Translations under genes and position numbers: made by a program
DNA from: Mycoplasmatota bacterium
Lineage (GTDB): Bacteria; Bacillota_I; Bacilli_A; Izemoplasmatales; Hujiaoplasmataceae
Length of the DNA stretch: 64,000 nucleotides
Direction of reading: 5' to 3'
Assembly (NCBI GenBank): GCA_018622675.1
Contig: CP076020.1
Span: 1,426,001-1,490,000 of the forward strand
The notes under the pieces: model-generated
What the model was told of the DNA's origin: nothing
The model's input: only the letters and a program-made list of their open reading frames with translations
Database searches by the model: none
Shown here: positions 34,777 through 49,404 of the stretch, piece after piece
Layout: the number at the start of each line of letters is the position of its first letter
How positions within the stretch are numbered: position 1 is the stretch's first letter

Positions 34777-35348
34777 GGTTTAAATACCTCTGAAAAATTA
34801 TAAAAATCAGTCATATAGAGCTTCCCTAATTCACCACAATCATCAACTTCTTTCACCAGTTCAGACCCAAATGATTTTAATATATGTTCACCAGCACCTG
34901 AAACTGCATAGCCGGAAATATTTGAGATATACATTGATTGATTATGGTATTCAATTAATACTTTCTTAAATTTCTTTAAGACTTTTCTGAACAGTCCTTG
35001 ACTTTTATATAAGGGATGAATAACCATGGAAATAATAAATATGTGATGATTCATACCTTTCTCATACAGAACAATATCATCTGGACCAATATTGTTATCA
35101 TACATTTCATCACTTTCTAACATTTGCTTGTAAAAGTCCTTGCTGACAGGAAAAAAGCATAAATAACCTATAATTTTTTCATCATCCTTTAATAAAATAA
35201 AGGCATCAGGTACTTTTTGATAACGATTGGCATCATCTTCAATACTGCCAGCCATATGTTCCGAATAAACCAACTTATCCAAAGCATAAATTTCTTTTAT
35301 CATATCTAAACTAAAATGCTTACTTTGTTCTACTGTAATTTTACCCAT
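34773..35348 (-). CDS. GNAT-like acetyltransferase
   Basis: The 191-residue protein has the GNAT layout: a central beta strand FIISMVIHPLYKSQG followed by LFRKVLKKF, which fits motif A (acetyl-CoA pyrophosphate loop, here with a loose Q-G-L-F version), and an upstream strand IIGYLCFFPV. The substrate cannot be predicted. It overlaps the 387-residue membrane protein gene by 4 bp (ATGA type), which argues for a shared pathway. Upstream only weak promoter-like hexamers were seen. Confidence 0.6.
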   Translation of the reverse strand: MGKITVEQSKHFSLDMIKEIYALDKLVYSEHMAGSIEDDANRYQKVPDAFILLKDDEKIIGYLCFFPVSKDFYKQMLESDEMYDNNIGPDDIVLYEKGMNHHIFIISMVIHPLYKSQGLFRKVLKKFKKVLIEYHNQSMYISNISGYAVSGAGEHILKSFGSELVKEVDDCGELGKLYMTDFYNFSEVFKP

Positions 35349-35425
35349 ATATCCTATTTCCTTTCAAAGATATAATAATTTTACCACACTCATCAATAAT
35401 TAAGAATATTTTTCTAATTATCTAT

Positions 35426-35455
35426 AAAAAAACATCGGTTTTCATACCGATGTTT
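35426..35455 (-). terminator. Rho-independent terminator of the 35504 lipoprotein
   Basis: A perfect 9-bp stem AAACATCGG / CCGATGTTT (35430-35438, 35447-35455) with an 8-nt loop is followed on the minus strand by TTTTTTATAG. Confidence 0.85.
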
Positions 35456-35503
35456 CATTTAAATATAACTAGCAAACATTATAATTTAAATTAAAATAAC
35501 CCA

Positions 35504-35872
35504 TTAGTCTTTAATAATATCCATGAGATGTGATACATCTTCATGATTTTCTAATCCACGTATTAAAACATTCTTATAAATTTGATCTTCAAAATCTGAC
35601 ATATCTAAACTAACATCTTCAAAATATATTTCCATATCTTCAGCTTCTTCAAATTCAAAAAAGACAGCGATGATATCCCCTTCTATATCAGCTATAGTAT
35701 AAACATTTAAAAAAGCATTGTCTGTTTGTCCAAGATCTTCAGGATCTATCCATTCTACTTTATAACCTCTGGCTTCTAATTTTGCGATGGATGATTTAGC
35801 TGAATCACACCCTATTAATAAAACCAACATTGTTATAGACATACATATTTTTAATATACTAGTAAATTTCAT
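35504..35872 (-). CDS. Small lipoprotein of unknown function
   Basis: The predicted lipoprotein has 122 residues. The start is the ATG at 35870-35872, four codons inside the longest frame, since GGGGGC precedes it and nothing precedes the outer ATG. The signal helix ends in lipobox LIGC. The mature part begins with a helix ending EARGYKVEW and is strongly acidic. It resembles the lipoprotein at 20613-21140 in plan. It is transcribed alone between two terminators. Confidence 0.65.
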   Translation of the reverse strand: MKFTSILKICMSITMLVLLIGCDSAKSSIAKLEARGYKVEWIDPEDLGQTDNAFLNVYTIADIEGDIIAVFFEFEEAEDMEIYFEDVSLDMSDFEDQIYKNVLIRGLENHEDVSHLMDIIKD

Positions 35873-35901
35873 ATTAGCCCCCATAAGTAAAATATATATT
35901 A

Positions 35902-35930
35902 AGTATAAAGTAAAATCACGGTAAATTCAA
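35902..35930 (-). promoter_or_regulatory. Promoter of the 35504 lipoprotein
   Basis: On the minus strand TTGAAT (35925-35930), 17 nt and TATACT (35902-35907) are present, 15 bp beyond the rRNA terminator. Confidence 0.6.
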
Positions 35931-35945
35931 TAATATGCAGGAAAT

Positions 35946-35976
35946 AAAAAAAATCCCTGATAAACAATCAGGGATT
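35946..35976 (-). terminator. Rho-independent terminator of the rRNA operon
   Basis: A perfect 10-bp stem AATCCCTGAT / ATCAGGGATT (35952-35961, 35967-35976) with a 5-nt loop is followed on the minus strand by a long T run. It lies 21 bp after the 5S gene. Confidence 0.92.
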
Positions 35977-35997
35977 AATAAGCTATTTAGAAAGATA

Positions 35998-36107
35998 GCC
36001 TGGCAACGACCTAGTCTTGCGCAATTGCACTACATTTGGCGCTGAAACGCTTAACTACTGTGTTCGGTATGGGAACAGGTGTGTCCGTTTCGCTAAAGTC
36101 ACCAGAC
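35998..36107 (-). rRNA. rrf: 5S ribosomal RNA
   Basis: On the minus strand the sequence starts GTCTGGTGACTTTAGCG and ends CGTTGCCAGGC, with the internal CCCATACCGAAC loop typical of 5S. Its ends pair with each other. The exact ends are estimated to within a few bases. Confidence 0.92.
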
Positions 36108-36110
36108 TTG

Positions 36111-36134
36111 TCTTTCAAAACTGAATAAATTGTA
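36111..36134 (-). other. 23S processing stem, 3' arm
   Basis: This 24-nt segment is complementary, with two mismatches, to 38993-39016 just before the 23S gene. The pair would close a long stem around pre-23S RNA, the normal RNase III substrate. Confidence 0.75.
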
Positions 36135-36144
36135 TTAAGCAAAG

Positions 36145-38990
<2,846 letters not shown>

Positions 38991-38992
38991 GC

Positions 38993-39016
38993 TACAATTT
39001 ATTCACTTTTCAAAGA
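38993..39016 (-). other. 23S processing stem, 5' arm
   Basis: This segment pairs with 36111-36134 (22 of 24 positions). It lies in the 16S-23S spacer, which holds no tRNA gene. Confidence 0.75.
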
Positions 39017-39038
39017 TCTTTCTTTCCAGAAACATCAG

Positions 39039-39068
39039 TCTCTGAAAACTAAACATATATCAAGAAAG
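39039..39068 (-). other. 16S processing stem, 3' arm
   Basis: This 30-nt segment is complementary to 40692-40720 upstream of 16S, with two G-U-compatible changes and one bulge. It would close a stem around pre-16S RNA. Confidence 0.75.
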
Positions 39069-39087
39069 TTTCAACTTCTTTCTCCCT

Positions 39088-40616
<1,529 letters not shown>

Positions 40617-40691
40617 ATTTATAAAAAGTTCTTTTATAGCTCATTATTTGTTCTTCTTTGTTTCCAAAAAAATTGATTTTTCGTCGTTGTT

Positions 40692-40720
40692 CTTTCTTGT
40701 ATATGTTCAGTTTTCAAAGA
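40692..40720 (-). other. 16S processing stem, 5' arm, in the rRNA leader
   Basis: On the minus strand TCTTTGAAAACTGAAC opens a 29-nt segment that pairs with 39039-39068. The region 40617-40914 holds this arm, the rRNA promoter and a large hairpin near the rpoC end. No protein gene is seen in it. Confidence 0.75.
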
Positions 40721-40754
40721 CCTTGTTTCTCTCGTGTTTTTCACACGCTTATAT

Positions 40755-40783
40755 ATTCTATCATAGCCCATATTTAAAGTCAA
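40755..40783 (-). promoter_or_regulatory. rRNA operon promoter
   Basis: On the minus strand TTGACT (40778-40783), 17 nt and TAGAAT (40755-40760) with TGA before the -10 are present. AT-rich sequence upstream could act as an UP element. The same TTGACT-17 nt pattern occurs at rpoB and rplK. Confidence 0.75.
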
Positions 40784-40866
40784 CAATTTTATCCGTGTTT
40801 TTTTATTTTTTTTGAATCTTTTGGAAAATTGCTATTTTTGGGCCACTTAGTGTTGCTAAAAGTTCA

Positions 40867-40913
40867 TTTTTAGTCAAGAGCTGCGAAGTATTTTCGCAGC
40901 CCCTAAACTAAAA
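40867..40913 (-). terminator. Large hairpin after rpoC, uncertain terminator
   Basis: An inner perfect 8-bp stem GCTGCGAA / TTCGCAGC (40880-40887, 40893-40900) is extended by outer TTTTAGT / ACTAAAA pairing around short internal loops. It lies directly after the rpoC stop. The exit side on the minus strand is A-rich, not T-rich, so it is not a standard Rho-independent terminator. Confidence 0.45.
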
Positions 40914-40914
40914 T

Positions 40915-43900
40915 TTACTCTTCGTACTCTTCGTATGGATTTTCTTCAACTTCAGGTTCTTCATAATGGAACTCAGTATCTCTTAAAATACCAGTACCTG
41001 CTGGAATTAATCCACCAATAATTACATTTTCTTTTAAGCCAACTAATGGATCATGCATCGCTCTTATTGTTGCATCAGTTAATACTCTTGTTGTTTCTTG
41101 GAATGATGCAGCTGATAAGAATGATTCAGATTTTAAACTTGCTTTTGTAATACCCAATAATATTGGTCTAGCAACCGCAGGTTTTAATCCGTTTGCAAAT
41201 GCTTTTTTATTCGCTTCTACAAGTTGATTAATTGAAATTTGACTTCCCGGTAATAAATCAGTGTCACCTTCTAGGATAACAGTCAATCTTCTAGTCATTT
41301 GTCTAACAATAATTTCAATATGTTTATCAGAAATATCAACTGATTGAGATTGATAGACTCGTTGTACTTCATTAATAATATATTTTTGAACTGTTTCTAT
41401 ATCAGTAACTCTTAGTAATTCTTTAGGGTCAATGGTTCCTTCAACTAATTGTTGACCTGCTTTTACAACTTGTCCTTTTTCAACAATTAATGTTGCTTTA
41501 GGATTGGTTGTATATTTTTTTGCTTCAATTTTGTTTTCAATGTATATAACATGACGATCTTTTTCTTGTTCAATTTCAGTAATTTCACCTGAAATCTCTG
41601 AAATAATCGCTTTTTTCTTCGATTTTCTTGCTTCAAATAGTTCCTGTACACGAGGTAAACCTTGAGTAATATCGTCTCCGGCAACCCCACCTGTATGGAA
41701 GGTTCTCATGGTCAACTGTGTACCAGGTTCACCAATTGATTGAGCAGCAATAATACCTACTGACTCACCAACTTCAGCTTTTTCACCAGTCGCTAAGTTT
41801 TGACCGTAACATTTACGACACATACCTACTTCTGCTGTACAGCTTAAAGCGGTTCTAATAGAAACTTCTTTAATACCAGATTCAACAATCTCTTTGGCTT
41901 TCTTAACATTGATATATTCATTTCTATGGACAAGAATTTCTCCAGTTTCAGGATGAATCACATCAGCTGATGGATAACGTCCTGTAATTCTATCTTCTAG
42001 AGTTACAATAACTTTTCCATCTCTATCATGAATTTCTTCAACATAAACACCTTTATCTGTACCACAATCTTCAATAGAAATAACAACATCTTGGCTGACA
42101 TCTACTAAACGTCTAGTTAAGTAGCCAGATTCAGCTGTTTTAAGTGCGGTATCAGTAGAACCTTTTCTCGCACCATGAGTTGAAATAAAGAATTCAGACA
42201 TGGTAAGTCCTTCTTTGAAGGAAGCTTTAATAGGCAACTCAATGGTTCCACCACTTGGGTTGGCCATCAAACCACGCATACCAGCTAACTGTGTAAAGTT
42301 AGACATGTTCCCTCTGGCTCCAGAATTACTCATCATATAAATATGATTTTCTTCTTTCATTTCTCCAGCAAGTCCAATTTCAACTTCTTTTTTAGCTTCT
42401 TTCCATTCATCAATAACTAAAGCTTTTCTTTCAGCATCAGTCAACATACCTAAATCATATGTTTCTTGAATTTGAGCAACTGTATTTTCATGTCTTGATA
42501 TGACTTCTTGTTTTTTACTATATACTTCAACATCACTGGCTGCTACAGTAATACCAGCAATTGTTGAATATTTGAATCCAATATTTTTCATCTTATCTAA
42601 CATCTTAGATGTTTCATTGATTTTATATTGTTCAAATATCTTAGAAATAATTAATGCTAAAAATCTCTTATCAAATGGTTTAACCAAAGGCATTTTTTCA
42701 ATTTCTTCTTTTAAATTTTGCCCAGGTTTAATGAAATATTTACTTGGTGTTTGAACCGTTAAATTCGATTCAGTTGGTTCGTTAATATAAGGGAAACTTC
42801 CTGGCATAATTTTATTAAAAATAAGTTTACCAGGTGTTGTTACCATATAATAAGAAACATAACTTTCTGGAACACGATCAGTAAAAGATAAGATATTATT
42901 ATCTTGGATAAATCCAATACCACTTTCATTTTCTTCTGGTTTAAAATTATTTTTATCTGTACGAACATGAGAATCAATCTTCATTGCAATTCTTGTATGT
43001 AAATCAACATATTCGTTTTCTAAAGCTAGCATGACTTCATCATAGTTATTAAAATAAGATCCTTCACCAATACCATTTTTAGATTCTTTAGTTAAATAAT
43101 AATTACCTAAAACCATATCCTGAGATGGCGTAACAATCGGTTTACCATCTTTAGGTGCTAAGATATTATTTGACGCCAACATCAACACTCTTGCTTCAGC
43201 TTGCGCTTCTTCAGATAAAGGTACATGCACAGCCATTTGGTCACCATCAAAGTCAGCGTTAAAAGCCGTTGTTACTAATGGATGCAAACGAATAGCTTTT
43301 CCTTCAACAAGTTTTGGTTCAAAGGCTTGAATACCTAATCTATGAAGTGTTGGTGCACGGTTCAATAGAACTGGATGTTCTCTAATAACATCTTCTAATA
43401 CATCCCAAACACGATCATCTAATCTATCAATTAATGTTTTGGCATTTTTTAAGTTTGAAGAAATGCCTCTTGATATCATTTCTCTAATAACAAAAGGTTT
43501 GAATAATGTAATCGCCATTTCTTTTGGTAATCCACATTGATACATTTCTAATTCAGGTCCAACAACAATAACTGAACGTCCTGAATAGTCTACACGTTTA
43601 CCAAGTAGGTTTTGTCTAAATCGACCTTGTTTACCTCTTAACATATCTGATAGAGATTTTAATGGTCTATTTCTTTCCACAACAACTTTTCTACCACGTT
43701 TAGAGTTGTCAATCAAAGCATCTACTGCTTCTTGTAACATCCTCTTTTCATTTTTAGTAATTAAGTGTGGAGCACCTTGTTGGAATTGACGTTTTAAACG
43801 TTTATTTCTATTTAAAATTCTTCTATATAAATCATTTAGGTCAGTTGTCGCAAAACGTCCACCATCTAATTGAACCATCGGTCTTAAATCCGGTGGAATT

Positions 43901-44595
43901 ACAGGTAACACTTCTAAAATCATCCACTCAGGTTTATTATCTGATTGTGAGAAGGCTTCAACAACACTTAAACGTTTAACGATTTTTTCACGTCTTTGTT
44001 TTGATGCTGTTTTAAGTTCAACTCTTAATTTTAAAGTTTCTTCTTCTAAATCAATATCCTGTAATAATTTTTTTACAGCCTCTGCACCAGTTAATGCTTT
44101 AAATCTTGAACCGAATTCAAAATATTTATCCGTATAATCTCTTTCTGATAATACTTGTTTATATTCTAAATCTGTGTCCCCTGGTTCAGTTACTATATAA
44201 GATGCTAAATAAACAACTTCTTCTAAATCTTTAGCTTTAACATCTAGAAGTGTCGCTAATCTTGATGGTGAATTTCTTAAATACCAAGCATGAACAACTG
44301 GTGCTTCTAACTCGATATGTCCCATTCTTTCACGACGAACTTTAGATTCTGTAATTTCTACACCACAAACAGGACATTTCTTTCCTGGATGTGAACTTTT
44401 CTTAGATTTGTTAGAACATGCACATTGATAATCTTTTTGAGGTCCAAAGATTCTTTCACAAAATAACCCATCTTTTTCTGGTTTCAATGTACGGTAATTA
44501 ATAGTTTCATGATTCTTAACTTCTCCATAAGACCAAGATCTTATTTCATCTGGAGAGGCTAATCTAATCTTCAAATGCGAAAATTTTTGACTCAT
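40915..44595 (-). CDS. rpoC: RNA polymerase beta' subunit
   Basis: The 1226-residue catalytic subunit has an N-terminal zinc motif (CAC...CPVC near 58-82), the active-site [12 protein letters not shown] with three magnesium-binding aspartates, bridge-helix and trigger-loop regions ([37 protein letters not shown]), and a second zinc site ([13 protein letters not shown]). It has an acidic C-terminus. It lies 12 bp after rpoB. Confidence 0.98.
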   Translation of the reverse strand: MSQKFSHLKIRLASPDEIRSWSYGEVKNHETINYRTLKPEKDGLFCERIFGPQKDYQCACSNKSKKSSHPGKKCPVCGVEITESKVRRERMGHIELEAPVVHAWYLRNSPSRLATLLDVKAKDLEEVVYLASYIVTEPGDTDLEYKQVLSERDYTDKYFEFGSRFKALTGAEAVKKLLQDIDLEEETLKLRVELKTASKQRREKIVKRLSVVEAFSQSDNKPEWMILEVLPVIPPDLRPMVQLDGGRFATTDLNDLYRRILNRNKRLKRQFQQGAPHLITKNEKRMLQEAVDALIDNSKRGRKVVVERNRPLKSLSDMLRGKQGRFRQNLLGKRVDYSGRSVIVVGPELEMYQCGLPKEMAITLFKPFVIREMISRGISSNLKNAKTLIDRLDDRVWDVLEDVIREHPVLLNRAPTLHRLGIQAFEPKLVEGKAIRLHPLVTTAFNADFDGDQMAVHVPLSEEAQAEARVLMLASNNILAPKDGKPIVTPSQDMVLGNYYLTKESKNGIGEGSYFNNYDEVMLALENEYVDLHTRIAMKIDSHVRTDKNNFKPEENESGIGFIQDNNILSFTDRVPESYVSYYMVTTPGKLIFNKIMPGSFPYINEPTESNLTVQTPSKYFIKPGQNLKEEIEKMPLVKPFDKRFLALIISKIFEQYKINETSKMLDKMKNIGFKYSTIAGITVAASDVEVYSKKQEVISRHENTVAQIQETYDLGMLTDAERKALVIDEWKEAKKEVEIGLAGEMKEENHIYMMSNSGARGNMSNFTQLAGMRGLMANPSGGTIELPIKASFKEGLTMSEFFISTHGARKGSTDTALKTAESGYLTRRLVDVSQDVVISIEDCGTDKGVYVEEIHDRDGKVIVTLEDRITGRYPSADVIHPETGEILVHRNEYINVKKAKEIVESGIKEVSIRTALSCTAEVGMCRKCYGQNLATGEKAEVGESVGIIAAQSIGEPGTQLTMRTFHTGGVAGDDITQGLPRVQELFEARKSKKKAIISEISGEITEIEQEKDRHVIYIENKIEAKKYTTNPKATLIVEKGQVVKAGQQLVEGTIDPKELLRVTDIETVQKYIINEVQRVYQSQSVDISDKHIEIIVRQMTRRLTVILEGDTDLLPGSQISINQLVEANKKAFANGLKPAVARPILLGITKASLKSESFLSAASFQETTRVLTDATIRAMHDPLVGLKENVIIGGLIPAGTGILRDTEFHYEEPEVEENPYEEYEE

Positions 44596-44607
44596 TATCT
44601 TTCCTCC

Positions 44608-47600
44608 TTACGATTGAAAACCAAATTTATCAAGATAATTATCTTTGTCATTCTCAACTAAAGATTTATCTATCTCATTTTCTCCGGTTTCACGGTTAAT
44701 TAATTCTACATATATACCTAATGATCTCAATTCACGAGATAATACCCTAAATGATTCAGGTAATGATGGCGATGGAATAGGTTGTCCATCAACGATCGCT
44801 TTGAAAACTTTATTTCTTCCGATGATATCATCAGATTTAACTGTCAACATTTCTTGTAATGTATAAGCAGCACCGTAAGCTTCAAGTGCCCAAACTTCCA
44901 TTTCACCAAAACGTTGTCCACCATTTTGTGCTTTACCACCCATTGGTTGTTGGGTAACAAGTGTGTATGGTCCAACACTACGAGCATGTAACTTATCATC
45001 AACCATGTGGTCAAGTTTAATCATATACATGACTCCAACTGAAACATCGTTATCAAACTTACGTCCGGTACGACCATCAATTAATGGGAACTTACCAGTT
45101 GGTTTCATACCAGCTTCTTCCATAATCGCTGCCAAATCTTCTGATTCAACACCATCAAATACTGGAGAAGCAACATGAATACCTAAACGTTTAGCAGCCA
45201 TCCCTAAATGAATTTCTAATACCTGCCCAATATTCATTCTCGAAGGTACCCCAAGTGGACTCAACATAATATCGATTGGCGTTCCATCTTCTAAATAAGG
45301 CATATCTTCTTCAGGTAATATTTTTGAAATAACCCCTTTGTTACCATGGCGACCCGCCATTTTATCTCCTTCATTTATTTTACGTTTTTGTACAATAAAT
45401 ACTCTAACAGAGATATTAACTCCAGGACTTAATTCATCATTTTCTTTTGTTAACACTTGTACTGATTTAACAATACCGCCACCACCATGTGGTACACGTT
45501 TAGATGTATCTCTAACTTCACGTGATTTTTCACCAAAAATTGCTAATAAAAGTTTTTCTTCTGGAGAAGGATCAGTTTGACCCTTAGGTGTCACTTTACC
45601 AACTAAAATATCACCTTCATGAACTTCAGTACCAGGTATAACAATACCATTTTCATCTAAGTAACGACGACCATCTGGTCCAACATTTGGAATTTCACGT
45701 GTGATTTCTTCTTTTCCTAATTTTGTATCTCTTGCTTCAACTTCATATTTTTCGATATGAATTGAAGTATAAACATCTTCTTTAACAAGACGTTCGCTCA
45801 TAATAACAGCATCTTCGTAATTGTATCCGTCCCAAGTCATAAATGCGACTGTTACATTTTGACCAATCGCTAGTTCCCCTTTTTGCATAGAAGGCCCATC
45901 AGCAATAATGTCATCAGCATTCACATATTCACCTAATTCAACGATTGGTGTTTGGTTAATACAAGTTCCTTGATTAGATCTCATAAATTTCTGTAATTTA
46001 TAAACATCTAACTCTCCAGATTCTGTTCTAATTTTAACTTCTTTTCCATCCACTTCTTCAACTGTACCACTTCTTAAAGCTACAATTGCTGAACCAGAGT
46101 CATGAGCAACCTTGTATTCAATACCAGTTCCTACAAATGGTGCTCTTGGTTTCAGTAGCGGAATTGCTTGACGTTGCATGTTAGCACCCATTAATGCACG
46201 AGATGAGTCATCATGCTCTAAGAATGGAATTGACGCTGTCGAAACAGAAACAATCTGTTTTGGCGAAACATCCATAAAGTCAACATCTACACGGTTGAAC
46301 ATTTTGGTTTCACCATTTTTTCTAGCAACCACTCTTTCATCAAGAATGTTTCCATCATCATCAAGATTAATGTTTGCCTGTGCAATGATAAAATCTTTCT
46401 CATCATCAGCTGATAAGTAATGAACTTCATCAGTTACTTTTAAATTGTCTTTATCTACTCTTAAATATGGTGTTTCCATAAAACCATATTTATTCACTTT
46501 TACATAAGTAGCCAAAGAGTTAATCAAACCAATATTTTGACCCTCTGGCGTTTCAATTGGACAAATACGCCCATAATGTGATTGATGAACGTCTCGTACA
46601 TCAAATCCAGCTCTGTCCCTAGTTAAACCACCAGGTCCTAAGGCTGAAATTCTGCGTTTGTGTGTCACTTCATCCAATGGATTCGTTTGTTGCATGAACT
46701 GTGACAACTGACTTGAACCAAAGAATTCTTTTAGAGAAGATGTTAATGGTCGAATATTAACAAGATTTTGTGGTGTAATTTCTCTTGGATCTTTTGTTGA
46801 CATTCTATCTTTTACATTTTTTTCAATTTTTGCTAAACCAATTCTAAATTGATTTTTCAATAATTCTCCAATAAGTCTTAAACGTCTATTTCCTAAATGG
46901 TCAATATCATCCATTTCACCTAAACCTTTAAAAAGATTAAGGTAATAGTTGATACTTGCCAATATATCAGAAGTTGTTATGTGTAAACGAGTTTCGTTAG
47001 AATTATTACCAACAATTTTTATCTTATTTGTATTTCCTTCTTCATCTTTAATTTTCACTTCAACTTCTTCAACAAAAACATCTCTAATAACATTTTGTAT
47101 AAATTCTTCATTAGGATCATCTGTTGCTAATTCATTTCTATTCTCACGATCAATTAATAATTTAAGTTCTTTTTCTAAATCATTATCAAAGGTGATTTTC
47201 TTAGTAATAGATTCTCTATGTTTTCCATAGATTTCATAGTTATCATAATTTAAAAGAGTGTTTCTTTTTAAGATAACTTCACCTGTGTTAACATCTACCA
47301 AATCTTTAGTTGTACGAACATCTAAATCTCTGTCTAATAAAGTTTTAAGCATATGTAAAACATCAAGTTTTTGGTTAACTTTAAAGCGCCCAACATCAGC
47401 TAAATCATATCTCTTCTCATCAAATAAGCGAGATACAAAAAACTGTCTTGCACCTTCAAAAGTAGCTGTCTCTCCTTGACGTATTTTAGCGTATACTTCT
47501 TTAATTGCATCTTTAGAGTTTTGTGTTAAATCTTTAGCAAATGAGTTATCTAGTAATTCATTTTCTCCAAAAATATCAGTGATTTGTTTTTTGGTTGAAA

Positions 47601-48237
47601 AGCCAAGCGCTTTAATCATTGTTGTTAATAATATTTTCTTTGAACGATCGACTTTTGCATAAGGCATGCTTTTTGAACCCATTTCGAATTCTAACCAAGC
47701 ACCTCTAGTTGGAATAATTTGCCCCAAGAATTTTGTTTCTTGAGTTTTTTTGTCTTTCTGTTCTGAGTAGAAAACACCTGATGAACGAACAATCTGAGAA
47801 ACAATCACACGCTCAGAGCCATTAAAAATAAATGTGCCGTTCGGTGTCATCATCGGAATATCACCCATGAATAAACGATGTTCTAAAACATTGTTATCAT
47901 CGATTAATTCCCCAGTTTTCGGATCAATTAATTCTTTGTTTTTCAAACGAACTTGAACCCGTAAAGCGCGAGAATAGGTCATATCCTTTTCTTTGCACTC
48001 GTCGATATTATACTTAGGTTCATCAAATTTAAAATCACCAAAATATAACTCCACACTCTCGTTGAAGTTAGTAATTGGAGATATGTCTTCCAATAATTCT
48101 CTTAATCCTTTTTCAATAAACCATTTAAAAGAATCAGTTTGAACTTCAATTAAGTTTGGAAGATCAATGTTCGATTTTACTCGCGAATAATTTCTTCTTT
48201 CTTTGGCTTTACCATACTGTATAGTACTATAATTCAC
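44608..48237 (-). CDS. rpoB: RNA polymerase beta subunit
   Basis: The 1209-residue subunit has all core blocks, including [18 protein letters not shown] and [13 protein letters not shown]. In the rifampicin pocket the segment reads [13 protein letters not shown]: residue 516, normally aspartate, is glutamine here (codon CAA at 46690-46692). His526 and Ser531 (E. coli numbering) are kept. It has its own promoter and a structured leader of about 84 nt. Confidence 0.98.
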   Translation of the reverse strand: MNYSTIQYGKAKERRNYSRVKSNIDLPNLIEVQTDSFKWFIEKGLRELLEDISPITNFNESVELYFGDFKFDEPKYNIDECKEKDMTYSRALRVQVRLKNKELIDPKTGELIDDNNVLEHRLFMGDIPMMTPNGTFIFNGSERVIVSQIVRSSGVFYSEQKDKKTQETKFLGQIIPTRGAWLEFEMGSKSMPYAKVDRSKKILLTTMIKALGFSTKKQITDIFGENELLDNSFAKDLTQNSKDAIKEVYAKIRQGETATFEGARQFFVSRLFDEKRYDLADVGRFKVNQKLDVLHMLKTLLDRDLDVRTTKDLVDVNTGEVILKRNTLLNYDNYEIYGKHRESITKKITFDNDLEKELKLLIDRENRNELATDDPNEEFIQNVIRDVFVEEVEVKIKDEEGNTNKIKIVGNNSNETRLHITTSDILASINYYLNLFKGLGEMDDIDHLGNRRLRLIGELLKNQFRIGLAKIEKNVKDRMSTKDPREITPQNLVNIRPLTSSLKEFFGSSQLSQFMQQTNPLDEVTHKRRISALGPGGLTRDRAGFDVRDVHQSHYGRICPIETPEGQNIGLINSLATYVKVNKYGFMETPYLRVDKDNLKVTDEVHYLSADDEKDFIIAQANINLDDDGNILDERVVARKNGETKMFNRVDVDFMDVSPKQIVSVSTASIPFLEHDDSSRALMGANMQRQAIPLLKPRAPFVGTGIEYKVAHDSGSAIVALRSGTVEEVDGKEVKIRTESGELDVYKLQKFMRSNQGTCINQTPIVELGEYVNADDIIADGPSMQKGELAIGQNVTVAFMTWDGYNYEDAVIMSERLVKEDVYTSIHIEKYEVEARDTKLGKEEITREIPNVGPDGRRYLDENGIVIPGTEVHEGDILVGKVTPKGQTDPSPEEKLLLAIFGEKSREVRDTSKRVPHGGGGIVKSVQVLTKENDELSPGVNISVRVFIVQKRKINEGDKMAGRHGNKGVISKILPEEDMPYLEDGTPIDIMLSPLGVPSRMNIGQVLEIHLGMAAKRLGIHVASPVFDGVESEDLAAIMEEAGMKPTGKFPLIDGRTGRKFDNDVSVGVMYMIKLDHMVDDKLHARSVGPYTLVTQQPMGGKAQNGGQRFGEMEVWALEAYGAAYTLQEMLTVKSDDIIGRNKVFKAIVDGQPIPSPSLPESFRVLSRELRSLGIYVELINRETGENEIDKSLVENDKDNYLDKFGFQS

Positions 48238-48327
48238 ACAATCACCTCATAAATAAATTTGGTGTGTTTTTTATGCTTGCAAAAACACAAAAGCAAACGC
48301 AAAAATGCGCATTATACGCATTTTATT

Positions 48328-48356
48328 ATTTTATCATAATATTTCAATTCAGTCAA
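48328..48356 (-). promoter_or_regulatory. Promoter of rpoB-rpoC
   Basis: On the minus strand TTGACT (48351-48356), 17 nt and TAAAAT (48328-48333) with TGA before the -10 are present. The -35 box touches the ybxB stop codon. The leader holds a hairpin AAAATGCG / CGCATTTT (48302-48309, 48317-48324) at its very start and a second GTGTTTTT / AAAAACAC stem. Confidence 0.6.
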
Positions 48357-48944
48357 TTATAAACAACATTTAATTATCACATAACCAGACTTCTTATTTA
48401 CAATATCTACATGTCTATAAATGTTTTGACAAAATTTAAATGCTGACATAGCTCCTTGCTTCTTTTGTATCACTATAAACAAAGAACCGTTTTTTGTTAA
48501 ATGAGTCTTAGCATCTTCGAACATTTTATAAATCGTCTTTTTCCCAGTTCTAATGGGTGGATTTGTTACAATTAAATCATATTGATTTTCAATTTTAGAA
48601 AAACCATCACTTTCAAAAACGTTCACTGTGACACGATTATTTCTGGCGTTCTCTTTAGCAAGTTCTATTGCTCGATGATTTACATCAACCATATCAATTT
48701 TTGCTTTAAAATTAAAAGATTTCAAAATGATTCCTATTGGACCATAACCACATCCCATATCTAAAGCATGATCGAAATTTAAATCTAGAGTTGACTCTAT
48801 TAATAATCTAGAACCAAAGTCTAATCCTTTTTTCGAAAATACTCCGTGATCTGTAATAAAAGAATACTTCTTATCTTTTATTAAAACTACATGTTCTTTC
48901 TTATCTGAATTCAAATCATCTTGATTGATAAAATAATGTCCCAT
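48357..48944 (-). CDS. ybxB: Class I SAM methyltransferase, RsmC/YbxB-like
   Basis: The 195-residue protein has SAM motif I LDMGCGYGPIGI (about 60-71) and catalytic NPPI in LIVTNPPIRTGK, the hallmark of base-N2 or N6 methyltransferases of the RsmC (16S m2G1207) group. The start is the ATG 48942-48944 with GAGG 8 nt upstream, six codons inside the longest frame. It lies between rplL and rpoB exactly as ybxB in Bacillus. The rplL terminator lies just before it, so its expression depends on read-through. Confidence 0.85.
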   Translation of the reverse strand: MGHYFINQDDLNSDKKEHVVLIKDKKYSFITDHGVFSKKGLDFGSRLLIESTLDLNFDHALDMGCGYGPIGIILKSFNFKAKIDMVDVNHRAIELAKENARNNRVTVNVFESDGFSKIENQYDLIVTNPPIRTGKKTIYKMFEDAKTHLTKNGSLFIVIQKKQGAMSAFKFCQNIYRHVDIVNKKSGYVIIKCCL

Positions 48945-48965
48945 AATCATAACCTCATACATGAA

Positions 48966-48991
48966 TAAAAACCTGAGGCGTCCTCAGGTTT
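48966..48991 (-). terminator. Terminator or attenuator after rplL
   Basis: A perfect 10-bp stem AAACCTGAGG / CCTCAGGTTT (48969-48978, 48982-48991) with a 3-nt loop is followed on the minus strand by TTTTTATT. It separates rplJ-rplL from ybxB-rpoB. Confidence 0.88.
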
Positions 48992-49014
48992 ATGTTCATC
49001 TCAATGTTGAATAA

Positions 49015-49389
49015 CTATTTTAATTCTACTGTAGCTCCAGCTTCAGTTAGTTTTTCAGAAATTTCTTTTCCTTCATCTTCACTAACTTTTTCTTTGATTG
49101 CAACAGGTGCAGAGTCAACTAATTTTTTAGCTTCGATTAAGCCCATACCAGTTAATTCTCTTACAACTTTAATTACTTTAACTTTTGATCCACCAACTGC
49201 TGTTAACATAACGTCAACTTGTTTTGGACCTTCATCTTCTGCGTCAGCTGCTGCTGCTGCAGGTGCTGCTGCTACTGCTGATGGGTCAATCCCAAATTCT
49301 TCTTTCATAGCGTCAACTAATTCTTTAATTTCTAAAATATTCATTTCTTTTAATGATTCAATAAAATCTTTTACAATAATTTTTGCCAT
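49015..49389 (-). CDS. rplL: 50S ribosomal protein L7/L12
   Basis: The 124-residue stalk protein has an N-terminal dimer domain, an alanine-rich hinge (AAAPAAAAADAEDEG) and the factor-binding C-terminal domain with KVKVIKVVRELTGMGLIEAKKLVD. It follows rplJ by 15 bp. Confidence 0.98.
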   Translation of the reverse strand: MAKIIVKDFIESLKEMNILEIKELVDAMKEEFGIDPSAVAAAPAAAAADAEDEGPKQVDVMLTAVGGSKVKVIKVVRELTGMGLIEAKKLVDSAPVAIKEKVSEDEGKEISEKLTEAGATVELK

Positions 49390-49404
49390 TATAATATCCT
49401 CCTA

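Noticed and set aside
31200-35930. Transposon, prophage or integrative element carrying the accessory genes
   Set aside because: No transposase, integrase, terminal repeats or tRNA target was seen; an insertion is inferred only from broken gene order.
38991-39087. tRNA-Ile or tRNA-Ala in the 16S-23S spacer
   Set aside because: The 97-nt spacer is filled by the two processing arms, and no cloverleaf or T-loop sequence is present.
49225-49280. GCT/GCA repeat tract resembling a microsatellite
   Set aside because: It encodes the usual alanine-rich hinge of L7/L12.
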